Origin: Paraburkholderia terricola
GTDB taxonomy: Bacteria > Pseudomonadota > Gammaproteobacteria > Burkholderiales > Burkholderiaceae
Assembly: GCF_900142195.1 (NCBI RefSeq)
Contig: NZ_FRAB01000010.1
Coordinates: 1-64,000, forward strand
Length of the DNA stretch: 64,000 bases
Direction of reading: 5' to 3'
Shown here piece by piece: positions 1 through 8,349 of the stretch (position 1 is the first letter of the stretch; every line of letters starts with the position of its first letter). Position numbers and translations under genes: made by a program. The notes below the pieces were generated by a model. The model did no database searches. It was not told where the DNA came from and worked only from the letters and a program-made list of their open reading frames with translations.

Positions 1-624
1 GGCGGCGCGGACGGCAAGGCCGGCATCGAAGGCGTCGCGCCGCACGCGAAACTGATCGCGGTCAAGGCCTGCTGGCAAGCGGACAATCGCAGCGGACCTT
101 CGCGCTGCAATTCGTTCACGCTCGCGGAGGCGATCCAGTCGGCGCTCGAAGCGCATGCACAGATCATCAATCTGAGCCTGGGCGGGCCGAAGGATCCGCT
201 GCTCACTCAACTGATCGAACTGTCGGTGAGAAAAGGCGTGATCGTGGTGGGCGCGGTGCTGCCGGACGGCAACCTCAAGGCGTTTCCGGTCGGCGTGCCG
301 GGCGTGATCGCGGTGGACTCGGCACGCGCGACGAATGGCCCCGCCTCCGATTCCGCCGCGCGCGTGCTCTACGCGCCCGGCCACGACATCCTGACGCTCA
401 CACCCGGCGGACATTACGACTTTGTCTCGGGCTCGTCGTTCGCGACAGCGAACGTGACGGGCACCATCGCGTTGCTGCTCGGCTTGCAGCCCAACCTCGA
501 CGCGCGCTCGATCGAAACGTTGCTCGACCAGACGAGCGGTCCGAGCCGGCAGCATGTCCGGGTCATCAACGCATGCCGGGCGGTCGAGGCGCTTCATCAC
601 ACGTGCGTCGAGGCGGCTCGTTGA
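1..624 (+). CDS. S8 (subtilisin-like) serine protease, 5' truncated by the window edge
   Basis: The frame is open from base 1, so the N-terminus, including the catalytic Asp and probably the His, lies outside the window. The visible 207 residues contain GVAPHAKLIAVKAC, the strand IINLSLGG typical of subtilases after the His motif, and the nucleophile motif GSSFATANVTG, which corresponds to the S8 consensus GTSxAxPhVAG with Ser in place of the first Thr and Asn at the usual Pro. It should hydrolyse peptide bonds, probably outside the cytoplasm, but the signal sequence cannot be seen. The next gene converges on it from the other strand. Family assignment is firm; substrate and localisation are unknown. 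Confidence 0.88.
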   Translation, partial: GGADGKAGIEGVAPHAKLIAVKACWQADNRSGPSRCNSFTLAEAIQSALEAHAQIINLSLGGPKDPLLTQLIELSVRKGVIVVGAVLPDGNLKAFPVGVPGVIAVDSARATNGPASDSAARVLYAPGHDILTLTPGGHYDFVSGSSFATANVTGTIALLLGLQPNLDARSIETLLDQTSGPSRQHVRVINACRAVEALHHTCVEAAR

Positions 625-668
625 ACGGGAGAACGCGGCGATGCGGCGACCCGGCGGCGCGGCGTTGG

Positions 669-974
669 TTAATCCTCGCGAAGGCGCTCTTCACGCAAGC
701 GATCGGCGCGCAATCGATCCGAACGTAGCCGCTCTTCACGCAGGCGATCCGAGCGCAACCGCTCGGAACGTAAGCGCTCGGAACGCAGGCGTTCCTCGCG
801 TAGCTGTTCTTCCCGGTGACGTTCGGCCCGCACATTGTCGTCGTGGGTGCTGACGCGCAGCAAGCTCGCGCAGTCGTCAGCCGTTGAACAGGGCTGTGAA
901 AACGCATTCGCGGAGGCGAGCAACAAGGCGCAAGCAACGCCCGCGGTCAGGTTGAGTGAACGCAGCAGCAACAT
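669..974 (-). CDS. Small secreted protein with C-terminal RLRxE/D pentapeptide repeats
   Basis: This is a 101-residue protein of unknown function. Residues 1-26 look like a Sec signal peptide (LLLRSLNLTAGVACALLLAS then ANAFSQ). Two Cys, 29 and 35, follow the likely cleavage site. Residues 57-101 are nine uninterrupted pentapeptides of the form R/Q-L-R-[SEA]-[ED], alternating Arg with Glu/Asp so that a helix would carry dense i to i+4 salt bridges, as in single-alpha-helix segments. The frame gains support from the repeat staying in phase to the stop and from the clean signal peptide. It lies 145 bases downstream of the LysR gene on the same strand and converges on the protease gene. Expression is not proven. 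Confidence 0.6.
   Translation of the reverse strand: MLLLRSLNLTAGVACALLLASANAFSQPCSTADDCASLLRVSTHDDNVRAERHREEQLREERLRSERLRSERLRSDRLREERLRSDRLRADRLREERLRED
672..806 (-). repeat. Nine-copy 15-bp in-frame tandem repeat
   Basis: The 135 bases encoding residues 57-101 of the small secreted protein are nine 15-bp units, each one pentapeptide. Units vary mostly at synonymous positions and at the last two codons (SE, SD, EE, AD, ED), so the array is not freshly expanded and appears held for its protein pattern. Confidence 0.8.
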
Positions 975-1119
975 TCCGAATCCCGCTCACGGTTGAAAAA
1001 AACCATCCTCGTACCGATGGCCCATCCGCACCGCGCCGATAGCGAATCGGGTTGGCGCGAGACGAAACGCTTTTCTCACCGCGTGAAATGAACCTGCTGC
1101 TCAAGCTCGACCAAAGCGA

Positions 1120-2052
1120 TCAAAGCGCCTCGACCAGATCCTTGCGCCGCGTCTGACAATACGCCGAGCACGCAAGCTGCGCCGCATTCGCGGCGGCATG
1201 AATCATCGGACTCGCGTCCACCGGCTTGCAAATCGACACGATGATCGGCGGCGGCACGGGTTTGAGCGGCAACTCGATGAATTCGCCGCTCTGCAAGGCC
1301 TCCGCGACGAACAGGCCCGGAATGGCGGCGACGCCATAGCCGTCGCGCACCAGTTGAACGATCGCGGCGACCGACGGCGAGCAGGTGATGCGCGTTTGCC
1401 CGGCCGGCATGCCGAGCTGCTGCGCGAGCGCATGAACGATGCTTTCGAGCGCGACTTGCGGCGCGGTGCCGCGCCCAAAGGTCAGCACCGGACGCTCCAG
1501 CACACGCAGCGCGAGCCCTTCGGCGCGTTTCGACAGCAAGCCCCGTTTCGCGATCCAGCGAACCGGATAACTGGCGATCGCGCGGGAGACGATCTTCGTG
1601 CTGTCGATGCCCTCGACCCGTATCACGAGGTCGAGATCGCCGCTCAGGAGACGCCGTTGCAGCACCGAACTCGAATCGACGGTCAGGTCCACTTCGAGCC
1701 GCGGAAAGCTCGCGTTCAACTGCGTGACGTAGTGCGCGAGCCAGCTATGCACGACCGTTTCGATGACGCCCAACCGCAGCTTGCCGCCGACCACGACTTC
1801 CTGGCCCGCCGCCTCCCGCAATGCGCGCGCGGCGTTGACGACGTTCTTCGCGGGCCCGAGCAGATTCTGGCCCGAGGGCGTCAGCCGGAAGCCCGTTGTC
1901 GAACGGTCGACGAGTTCTGTCTTGAGTTCGTCCTCCAATGAGCGGATGCGCAGCGAAATCGTCGCCGGGGTCGCGTGCAGCACGCGCGCCGTCGCTCGAA
2001 AGCTTTCGAGTTGAGCGAGCGTCACGAAGGTTTCGAGAAAGCGCGTGTTCAT
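1120..2052 (-). CDS. LysR-family transcriptional regulator
   Basis: The product is 310 residues, normal for the family. An N-terminal winged helix-turn-helix covers roughly residues 1-60 (FLETFVTLAQLESFRATARVLHATPATISLRIRSLEDEL), followed by a LysR substrate-binding domain from about residue 90 (GKLRLGVIETVVHSWLAHYV) to the end. It is divergently transcribed from the DUF1445/MFS/5-oxoprolinase genes across a 357-base gap, the classical LysR arrangement. It therefore probably controls that operon in response to a pathway metabolite such as 5-oxoproline or a related amino acid; the inducer is inference. The ATG at 2052 begins directly before the HTH, which supports the start. Confidence 0.92.
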   Translation of the reverse strand: MNTRFLETFVTLAQLESFRATARVLHATPATISLRIRSLEDELKTELVDRSTTGFRLTPSGQNLLGPAKNVVNAARALREAAGQEVVVGGKLRLGVIETVVHSWLAHYVTQLNASFPRLEVDLTVDSSSVLQRRLLSGDLDLVIRVEGIDSTKIVSRAIASYPVRWIAKRGLLSKRAEGLALRVLERPVLTFGRGTAPQVALESIVHALAQQLGMPAGQTRITCSPSVAAIVQLVRDGYGVAAIPGLFVAEALQSGEFIELPLKPVPPPIIVSICKPVDASPMIHAAANAAQLACSAYCQTRRKDLVEAL

Positions 2053-2409
2053 GGGGCAGGTCTGAAGATTGGCGGATTTTTTTATCGTTTCCGGCTTGCA
2101 GTATGCCTTAACAAAAAGCGCCGTTTACACGAAACCGGCCGCTTTTGTGGCCGCTAGGGCGAAACGACGCGAGGTATTCGCCATGCATCGAAATGCCTCG
2201 ACCTAGCCCACCCAGATTTCCCGTCCATCAATGCTTTCGGGGCAATAAGCAAGCGCTTGCCGCGACGCACCCCCAAGCATCAGCTACGTAAAAACCCGCA
2301 CGAAACCGTTAAGAAAACCTGAACGCCAGCGGCACGAATAACTCGCTGGCGCAGCTATTTTGTTGGTCCTACTCTGCACCCCATCGCACTCACGAACGGA
2401 ATCGCCGTC
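2053..2409. promoter_or_regulatory. Divergent intergenic region between the LysR gene and the DUF1445 operon
   Basis: No credible ORF is visible. The region must hold the promoters of both units. A perfect 12-bp palindrome GCAAGCGCTTGC lies at 2249-2260 and could be an operator. An imperfect inverted repeat (AAAAGCGCCG and CGGCCGCTTTT) lies near 2114-2148 on the LysR side. Neither has been matched to a known site. Confidence 0.45.
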
Positions 2410-3180
2410 ATGCCGCACACCTTTCGCCAGCAAGTTCGCAGCAAGGAATTTTCAGGGCCCACGGCCGGTTATTGCGGCGACTTCGCGCAAGCCAACCTCG
2501 CCATTCTGCCGAGCGCCTACGCTGAGGACTTCATGCGCTTCTGCCTGCGCAATCCGAAAGCCTGTCCGCTGCTCGGCGTCGGCGAACCGGGGCAATTCGA
2601 TCTGCCGATGCTGGGCCGCGACCTCGATATCCGCACCGACGTGCCCGGCTACAACGTCTATCGCGACGGCGTGTTGTGCGAGCAGCCCGCCGATATCCGC
2701 GACGTGTGGCGCGACGATCTGGTCGTATTCGCGATCGGCTGCTCGTTCTCGTTCGAGCAGATGCTCGCGCGCGAACGCATTCCGCTGCGCCACGTGGATG
2801 AAGGCGTCAACGTGCCGATGTACCGCACCCACGTTGCGAACCAGGCGGCGGGCCGGTTCGGCGGCCGGCTCGTCGTCTCCATGCGGCCGATGAGCGGCGC
2901 CCACGCGATTCGCGCCGTGCAGATCACGAGCCGGTTTCCGGCGGTGCATGGCGCGCCGGTGCATATCGGCAACCCCGCCGTGCTCGGTATCGAGGATCTG
3001 TCGAGCCCGGATTTCGGCGATCCGGTATCGATCCATGAACACGAGCTGCCGGTCTTCTGGGCCTGCGGCGTGACGCCTCAAAGCGCCATTGAAAGCGCGC
3101 GGCTGCCGTTCGCGATCGCGCATCGTCCTGGCCACATGCTGGTCACCGACATCCCCAACGCATCGCTCGCGGTGTTCTGA
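2410..3180 (+). CDS. DUF1445 family putative hydro-lyase
   Basis: The 256-residue product matches the DUF1445 'putative hydro-lyase' family end to end: an N-terminal [19 protein letters not shown] segment, the C-terminal half with [11 protein letters not shown] and [27 protein letters not shown], and the terminal [13 protein letters not shown] motif. Members share domain architecture with eukaryotic D-glutamate cyclase, although the cyclase activity there is attributed mainly to another domain, so the reaction here is not settled. The MFS gene starts 20 bases downstream and a 5-oxoprolinase follows, so a role in forming or using a lactam such as 5-oxoproline is a reasonable inference. The ATG is chosen because the conserved N-terminus begins there. 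Confidence 0.85.
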   Translation: MPHTFRQQVRSKEFSGPTAGYCGDFAQANLAILPSAYAEDFMRFCLRNPKACPLLGVGEPGQFDLPMLGRDLDIRTDVPGYNVYRDGVLCEQPADIRDVWRDDLVVFAIGCSFSFEQMLARERIPLRHVDEGVNVPMYRTHVANQAAGRFGGRLVVSMRPMSGAHAIRAVQITSRFPAVHGAPVHIGNPAVLGIEDLSSPDFGDPVSIHEHELPVFWACGVTPQSAIESARLPFAIAHRPGHMLVTDIPNASLAVF

Positions 3181-3199
3181 CGCATCTCAGGAGAAACGC

Positions 3200-4507
3200 A
3201 TGACTACGGAAGCGCAATACGCAAGCACGCCCGCCGACGACGCAACGGCGGACACCACCGCGAGCCGCGGCATGTTCGGCTGGTATCGGCACACCAATGC
3301 GAGCGAGCGGCGGGCATTCTGGAGCTGCAAGGTCGGCTATGCGCTCGATGCGATGGACACGCAATTCCTCAGCTTCGTGATTCCGACGCTGATCGCGACG
3401 TGGAGTCTCACCAAGGGCGAAGCCGGCTTGATCGGCACGGTCACGCTGCTGACGTCGGCGCTCGGCGGCTGGGTCGCGGGCATTCTTTCCGACCGCATCG
3501 GCCGGGTCAAGACGCTGCAGATCACCATCGTCTGGTTCGCGTTTTTCACGCTGCTGTGCGCGTTCGCGCAGAACTACAGCCAGCTTCTGATCGCTCGCGG
3601 CTTGATGGGCTTCGGCTTCGGCGGTGAATGGACCGCGGGCGCGGTGCTGATCGGCGAGGTGATCCGGCCGCGCGATCGCGGCAAGGCGGTCGGCATGGTG
3701 CAGGCGGGCTGGGCGATTGGGTGGGCGGCATCGGCGGGACTCTATACGCTGGTGTTTTCGCTGCTGCCCGGCGATATCGCATGGCGCGCGTTGTTCGCGC
3801 TCGGCGTGTTGCCCGCGCCGTTCGTGATCTTCATTCGCCGTTTCGTCGAGGAACCCGAAGTTCATCTGCAACAGAAGCAGCGTGACGCCGAAGCCGGCAA
3901 CACGAGTTCGTTCTTCGAGATCTTCGGCCCCGGCGTCTGGCTGACGACGCTGCGCACCGCGATCCTCGCCACCGGCACGCAAGGCGGCTACTACGCGATC
4001 ACCACCTGGCTGCCCACGTACCTCAAGACCGAACAGCACCTGAGCGTGGTCGGCACGGGCGGCTATCTCGCGGTCATCATCGCCGGCTCGTATGCGGGCT
4101 ACCTGTGCGGCGCTTTTCTCAGCGACCGCTTTGGCCGCAAGCTGAACTTCATCGCGTTCTCGATCGCCTCGATGGCGATTGCCCTCGTCTATACCCGCGT
4201 GCCGATGAGCAACGCGCTGCTGCTCGTGCTCGGCTTTCCGCTCGGCTTCTTTGCCTCGGGCATCTTCGCCGGGATGGGCGCGTTCATGACCGAACTCTTC
4301 CCCACGCGGATTCGCGGTTCGGGCCAGGGCTTTTGCTACAACTTCGGCCGCGCGGTCGGCGCGACCTTCCCGTTTCTGATCGGTTTCGTCGCGCAAAAAA
4401 TGGCGCTCGGCGTCGCGATCGGCACCTTCGCCGCGGCCGCCTACGGCGTCGTGATTCTCGCGGCGCTGACGCTGCCCGAAACGCGCGGCGCGCAACTCGA
4501 ATCGTGA
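3200..4507 (+). CDS. MFS transporter, likely for 5-oxoproline or a related acid
   Basis: The 435-residue protein starts at an ATG with AGGAGAA five bases upstream; a longer reading in the same frame from 3089 lacks support. It carries about 12 membrane segments. The MFS signatures are visible: LDAMDTQFLSFVIPTL in helix 1, the loop 2-3 motif GWVAGILSDRIGRVKTL, and a second copy CGAFLSDRFGRKL in the C-terminal half. It resembles the acid/proton symporter branch (AAHS/SHS-like). Position between the DUF1445 and 5-oxoprolinase genes suggests it imports the pathway substrate across the inner membrane, but the substrate is inferred only from context. Confidence 0.87.
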   Translation: MTTEAQYASTPADDATADTTASRGMFGWYRHTNASERRAFWSCKVGYALDAMDTQFLSFVIPTLIATWSLTKGEAGLIGTVTLLTSALGGWVAGILSDRIGRVKTLQITIVWFAFFTLLCAFAQNYSQLLIARGLMGFGFGGEWTAGAVLIGEVIRPRDRGKAVGMVQAGWAIGWAASAGLYTLVFSLLPGDIAWRALFALGVLPAPFVIFIRRFVEEPEVHLQQKQRDAEAGNTSSFFEIFGPGVWLTTLRTAILATGTQGGYYAITTWLPTYLKTEQHLSVVGTGGYLAVIIAGSYAGYLCGAFLSDRFGRKLNFIAFSIASMAIALVYTRVPMSNALLLVLGFPLGFFASGIFAGMGAFMTELFPTRIRGSGQGFCYNFGRAVGATFPFLIGFVAQKMALGVAIGTFAAAAYGVVILAALTLPETRGAQLES

Positions 4508-4538
4508 GCACCTCAACATTCACCGGAGAACTCTTCTG

Positions 4539-7500
4539 ATGACACATCAAGCCGACACCCAGCTACCGCGTGATCGCCGCTGGCAATTCTGGATCGACCG
4601 CGGCGGCACGTTCACCGACATCGTCGCGCGCCGCCCCGATGGACGGATCGTCACGCACAAGGTGCTGTCGGAGAATCCCGAGCGATATCGCGATTCGGCG
4701 GTGCAAGGCATTCGCGATCTGCTGGGCGTCGCGGCCCGCGAGCCCGTGCCGGCGCATCTGATCGACAGCGTGCGAATGGGCACGACGGTCGCCACCAACG
4801 CCCTGCTCGAACGCAAGGGCGCGCCCACGGTGCTGGCGATCACGAAGGGTTTCGCCGACGCGCTGCGAATCGCGTATCAGAGCCGTCCGAAGCTGTTCGT
4901 GCGCGACATCGAATTGCCGACGCTGCTGTATCAGCGCGTGGTGGAAATCGACGAGCGGATCGGCGCGCGCGGCGAAGTGGTGCGCGAACTGGATACGGAG
5001 CAGGCTTACGCGGCATTGCGGCAGGCGTATGAGAGCGGCATCCGCTCCTGCGCGATCGTGCTGATGCATGGTTACCGGTACGCCGAACACGAACGCAAGC
5101 TCAAGGAAATCGCGCAGGACATCGGCTACACGCAAATCTCCGTGAGCCACGAGGTCAGCCCGCTGATGAAGCTGGTGTCACGCGGCGACACGACCGTCGT
5201 GGACGCGTATCTGTCGCCGATTCTGCGCCACTACGTTCAGCAGGTGGAAAGCGATCTGGGCGCGGTGCCGCTGCAATTCATGCAGAGCAACGGCGGCCTC
5301 ACCGACGCTCACCGCTTCCAGGGCAAGGACGCCATCCTGTCCGGTCCCGCGGGCGGGATCGTGGGTGCGGCGCAGGTGTCGAAGCTCGCGGGCTTCGAGT
5401 CGATCATCGGCTTCGACATGGGCGGCACCTCGACCGATGTGACGCACTATGCGGGCGAATACGAGCGCGAGTTCGCCACCGAAGTGGCGGGCGTTCGCAT
5501 CCGCGCCCCGATGATGAAAATCCACACCGTGGCGGCGGGCGGCGGCTCGATTTGCAGCTTCGACGGCGCGCGCTTGCGCGTGGGTCCCGAGAGCGCCGGG
5601 GCGAATCCGGGGCCGGCGTCGTATCGGCGCGGCGGCCCGCTGACCGTCACCGATTGCAACGTGATGACCGGCAAGATCAGCGCGCAGTTTTTCCCTCACG
5701 TGTTCGGACCGGAAGGTAACTTGCCGCTGGATGCCGCCGTCGTGCAGCGCAAGTTTGCCGACGTCGCGGCGCAGGTCGAAAAGGCGACCGGCGCGCAACG
5801 AACGCCGGAAGAAATCGCCGAGGGCTTTCTGAAGATCGCCGTGGAGAACATGGCGAATGCGATCAAGCAGATCTCGGTGCAGCGCGGCTACGACGTGACC
5901 CGGTACACGCTCGCCTGCTTCGGTGGCGCGGGCGGTCAGCACGCGTGCCTCGTCGCGGACGCGCTCGGCATGACGCGCGTGTTCATCCACCCGCTCGCGG
6001 GCGTGCTGTCGGCGTATGGCATGGGTCTCGCCGACGTGCGCGCGCTGCGTCAGCAAGCCGTCGAAACGCGGCTCGACGGCACGTCGCTCGCCGCTTGCGA
6101 GGACGCGTTCGCGCCGCTGGAAAGCGCCGCGCAAGACGAAGTCGCGCAGCAGCGCATCGCGAAAGACTGCATCACGCTGCGCCGCACGCTTCACGTGAAA
6201 TACGACGGCACCGACACCGCGCTCGAAATCGAATTCAGCAACGACGCACCCGCGATCGTCGCGACGTTCGAGCGTCTGTACCGCGCGCGTTACGGTTTCC
6301 TGATGCCGAACAAGGCGCTGGTGATCGAAGCCGTCGCCGTCGAAGCGATCGGCCAGGCGCACGAGGCCGAGGACGAACATTGGCCGCTCGCCGAGGGTGC
6401 TTCCGCGAATCCCGAACCGCTCGCCATGACACGCGTGTTTTCCGGCGGCGAGTGGCACGACACGCCCGTGTTCGACCGCGAATCGCTCGCGCCCGGCGCG
6501 AGTATCGACGGCCCGGCCATCGTCAGCGAAAAGACCGGGACGACCGTGATCGAGCCGGGCTGGCAAGTCGAGGTCAGCCGGCACAATCACCTGGTGGTCA
6601 ACCGCACGAGCGCGCTCGTGAACCGTCATGCGATCGGCACCGAAGCCGATCCGGTGTTGCTCGAGGTGTTCAACAACCTGTTCATGTCGATCGCCGAGCA
6701 GATGGGCGTGACGCTGGCGAACACGTCGTACTCGGTCAACATCAAGGAACGCCTCGACTTCTCGTGCGCGCTGTTCGACGCCGACGGCAACCTGATCGCC
6801 AACGCGCCGCACATGCCGGTCCATCTCGGCTCGATGGGCGAAAGCGTGCAGACGATCATCGAGCGGCGCGCGGGCACCATGCAATCCGGCGATGTCTACG
6901 TGCTCAACGCGCCGTATGGCGGCGGCACGCATCTGCCGGACGTGACGGTGGTCATGCCGGTTTTCGTCGAGGACCATGCGACGCCGACGTTCTACGTCGC
7001 GGCGCGCGGGCATCATGCGGATATCGGCGGCATTTCGCCGGGCTCGATGCCGCCCGACTCGACGCACGTCGATCAGGAAGGCGTGCTGCTCGATAACGTG
7101 CAACTGGTCGCGCAGGGCCGCTTTCTCGAAGGCGAAATGCGCGAGTTGCTGACCTCGGGCCGCTATCCGGTTCGCAACGTCGAACAGAACATGGCGGATT
7201 TGCGGGCACAGGTCGCGGCGTGCACGAAGGGCGCGCAGGAGCTTGACCGCATGTGCGGGCAGTTCGGACTCGACGTGGTGCAGGCGTACATGCGGCACGT
7301 GCAGGACAACGCCGAAGAAGTCGTGCGGCGCACGCTGTCGGTGCTCAAGGACGGACGCTTCGAATACGAACTTGACGACGGCGCGAAGATCGTCGTCGCG
7401 GTGTCGATCGACCGCGACGCGCGCTCGGCGGTGATCGATTTCGCAGGCACGAGCGAACAGCAGCCGAACAATTACAACGCGCCCTCCGCGATCTGCAAGG

Positions 7501-8189
7501 CGGCCGTGCTGTATGTGTTCCGCACACTCGTCGACGACGACATTCCGCTCAACGCCGGTTGTCTGAAGCCGCTGGACATTCGCATTCCCGCAGGCTCGAT
7601 GCTCAACCCGCGCTATCCGGCCGCGGTGGTGGCCGGCAACGTCGAGACGTCGCAGGTCGTGACCGATGCGCTCTACGGCGCGCTCGGCGTGATGGCGGGC
7701 GCCCAGGGCACGATGAACAACTTCACGTTCGGCAACGAGCAGTACCAGTACTACGAGACCATCTGCGGGGGCTCGGGCGCGAGTGCGTCGGCGGCGGGTT
7801 GCAGCGCCGTGCAGACGCACATGACCAACTCGCGGCTCACCGATCCCGAAGTGCTCGAATGGCGCTTCCCGGTTCGCCTCGACGACTTCCGCGTGCGTCA
7901 CGGCAGCGGCGGCGCGGGGCAATGGCGAGGCGGCGACGGCACCGAGCGGCGCGTCCGCTTTCTCGAACCGATGACCGCCGTCATCCTGTCGAATCGCCGA
8001 CGCGTTGCGCCGTTCGGCATGGCGGGCGGATCGCCGGGCAAGGTCGGCGTGAACTGGGTCGAACGAGCCGGTTCGGCGGAGCGTGAAACCTTCGGCGCGC
8101 GTCATCAGGTGCAGATGAAGGCCGGCGATGTTTTCGTGATTCAGACGCCTGGCGGTGGCGGATATGGAGCGGCGTCCGAGGTCGAATAA
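4539..8189 (+). CDS. 5-oxoprolinase, fused HyuA/HyuB type
   Basis: The 1216-residue product has the full length of ATP-dependent 5-oxoprolinase, which opens 5-oxo-L-proline to L-glutamate using ATP. The N-terminal hydantoinase A part begins with [29 protein letters not shown], continues with [16 protein letters not shown], and has the actin-like nucleotide site [11 protein letters not shown] and [11 protein letters not shown]. The hydantoinase B part starts near residue 700 ([44 protein letters not shown]) and ends in QTPGGGGYG. The gene lies 31 bases after the MFS gene and ends at a strong terminator hairpin, so it closes the operon. Related N-methylhydantoinases share this fold, but the A-B fusion favours 5-oxoprolinase. 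Confidence 0.93.
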   Translation: MTHQADTQLPRDRRWQFWIDRGGTFTDIVARRPDGRIVTHKVLSENPERYRDSAVQGIRDLLGVAAREPVPAHLIDSVRMGTTVATNALLERKGAPTVLAITKGFADALRIAYQSRPKLFVRDIELPTLLYQRVVEIDERIGARGEVVRELDTEQAYAALRQAYESGIRSCAIVLMHGYRYAEHERKLKEIAQDIGYTQISVSHEVSPLMKLVSRGDTTVVDAYLSPILRHYVQQVESDLGAVPLQFMQSNGGLTDAHRFQGKDAILSGPAGGIVGAAQVSKLAGFESIIGFDMGGTSTDVTHYAGEYEREFATEVAGVRIRAPMMKIHTVAAGGGSICSFDGARLRVGPESAGANPGPASYRRGGPLTVTDCNVMTGKISAQFFPHVFGPEGNLPLDAAVVQRKFADVAAQVEKATGAQRTPEEIAEGFLKIAVENMANAIKQISVQRGYDVTRYTLACFGGAGGQHACLVADALGMTRVFIHPLAGVLSAYGMGLADVRALRQQAVETRLDGTSLAACEDAFAPLESAAQDEVAQQRIAKDCITLRRTLHVKYDGTDTALEIEFSNDAPAIVATFERLYRARYGFLMPNKALVIEAVAVEAIGQAHEAEDEHWPLAEGASANPEPLAMTRVFSGGEWHDTPVFDRESLAPGASIDGPAIVSEKTGTTVIEPGWQVEVSRHNHLVVNRTSALVNRHAIGTEADPVLLEVFNNLFMSIAEQMGVTLANTSYSVNIKERLDFSCALFDADGNLIANAPHMPVHLGSMGESVQTIIERRAGTMQSGDVYVLNAPYGGGTHLPDVTVVMPVFVEDHATPTFYVAARGHHADIGGISPGSMPPDSTHVDQEGVLLDNVQLVAQGRFLEGEMRELLTSGRYPVRNVEQNMADLRAQVAACTKGAQELDRMCGQFGLDVVQAYMRHVQDNAEEVVRRTLSVLKDGRFEYELDDGAKIVVAVSIDRDARSAVIDFAGTSEQQPNNYNAPSAICKAAVLYVFRTLVDDDIPLNAGCLKPLDIRIPAGSMLNPRYPAAVVAGNVETSQVVTDALYGALGVMAGAQGTMNNFTFGNEQYQYYETICGGSGASASAAGCSAVQTHMTNSRLTDPEVLEWRFPVRLDDFRVRHGSGGAGQWRGGDGTERRVRFLEPMTAVILSNRRRVAPFGMAGGSPGKVGVNWVERAGSAERETFGARHQVQMKAGDVFVIQTPGGGGYGAASEVE

Positions 8190-8203
8190 GTCGCGGCCTG
8201 CAT

Positions 8204-8234
8204 CCAGCCTCGCACCTTGCGAGGCTGGGTTTGG
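8204..8234 (+). terminator. Rho-independent-like terminator of the 5-oxoprolinase operon
   Basis: A perfect 10-bp stem CCAGCCTCGC / GCGAGGCTGG with a 5-base loop begins 15 bases after the stop codon and is followed by GTTTGG. The U-tract is short but the position is ideal. Confidence 0.75.
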
Positions 8235-8238
8235 CGCT

Positions 8239-8300
8239 TTCGCTGGGCAACCATGAATTTCGGCTGGCTCGGCGCTTGCGCGATGTCATCGCGGTACGGT
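8239..8300 (+). promoter_or_regulatory. hrp_II/PIP-like promoter: TTCG-N16-TTCG with -10 box
   Basis: TTCG at 8239-8242 and TTCG at 8259-8262 are separated by exactly 16 bases, and the hexamer TACGGT (YANNNT) at 8295-8300 follows after 32 bases. This is the geometry described for HrpB/HrpX-controlled type III secretion promoters in Ralstonia, Burkholderia and Xanthomonas (plant-inducible-promoter box followed 30-32 bases later by the -10). The ATG of the large downstream gene is 50 bases after the -10. Chance occurrence of the bipartite box alone in 64 kb is not negligible; the combination is less likely. Confidence 0.5.
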
Positions 8301-8349
8301 GAGCGTCTTCGAACGCGGGCAGCATGCCCGCCATGCGGACACGCCCACC

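Noticed and set aside
554..937. Overlapping plus and minus ORFs over the pentapeptide-repeat gene
   Set aside because: Only the minus-strand frame 669-974 has a signal peptide and a regular peptide repeat; the others read the repeat out of phase.
2249..2260. GCAAGCGCTTGC palindrome as a LacI-type operator
   Set aside because: No LacI-family gene nearby and only a 12-bp match by symmetry; kept only as a note in the intergenic entry.
5178..8105. Long antisense ORF (975 codons) opposite the 5-oxoprolinase gene
   Set aside because: It is Arg/His-rich shadow coding caused by high third-position GC; the sense frame has full family similarity.
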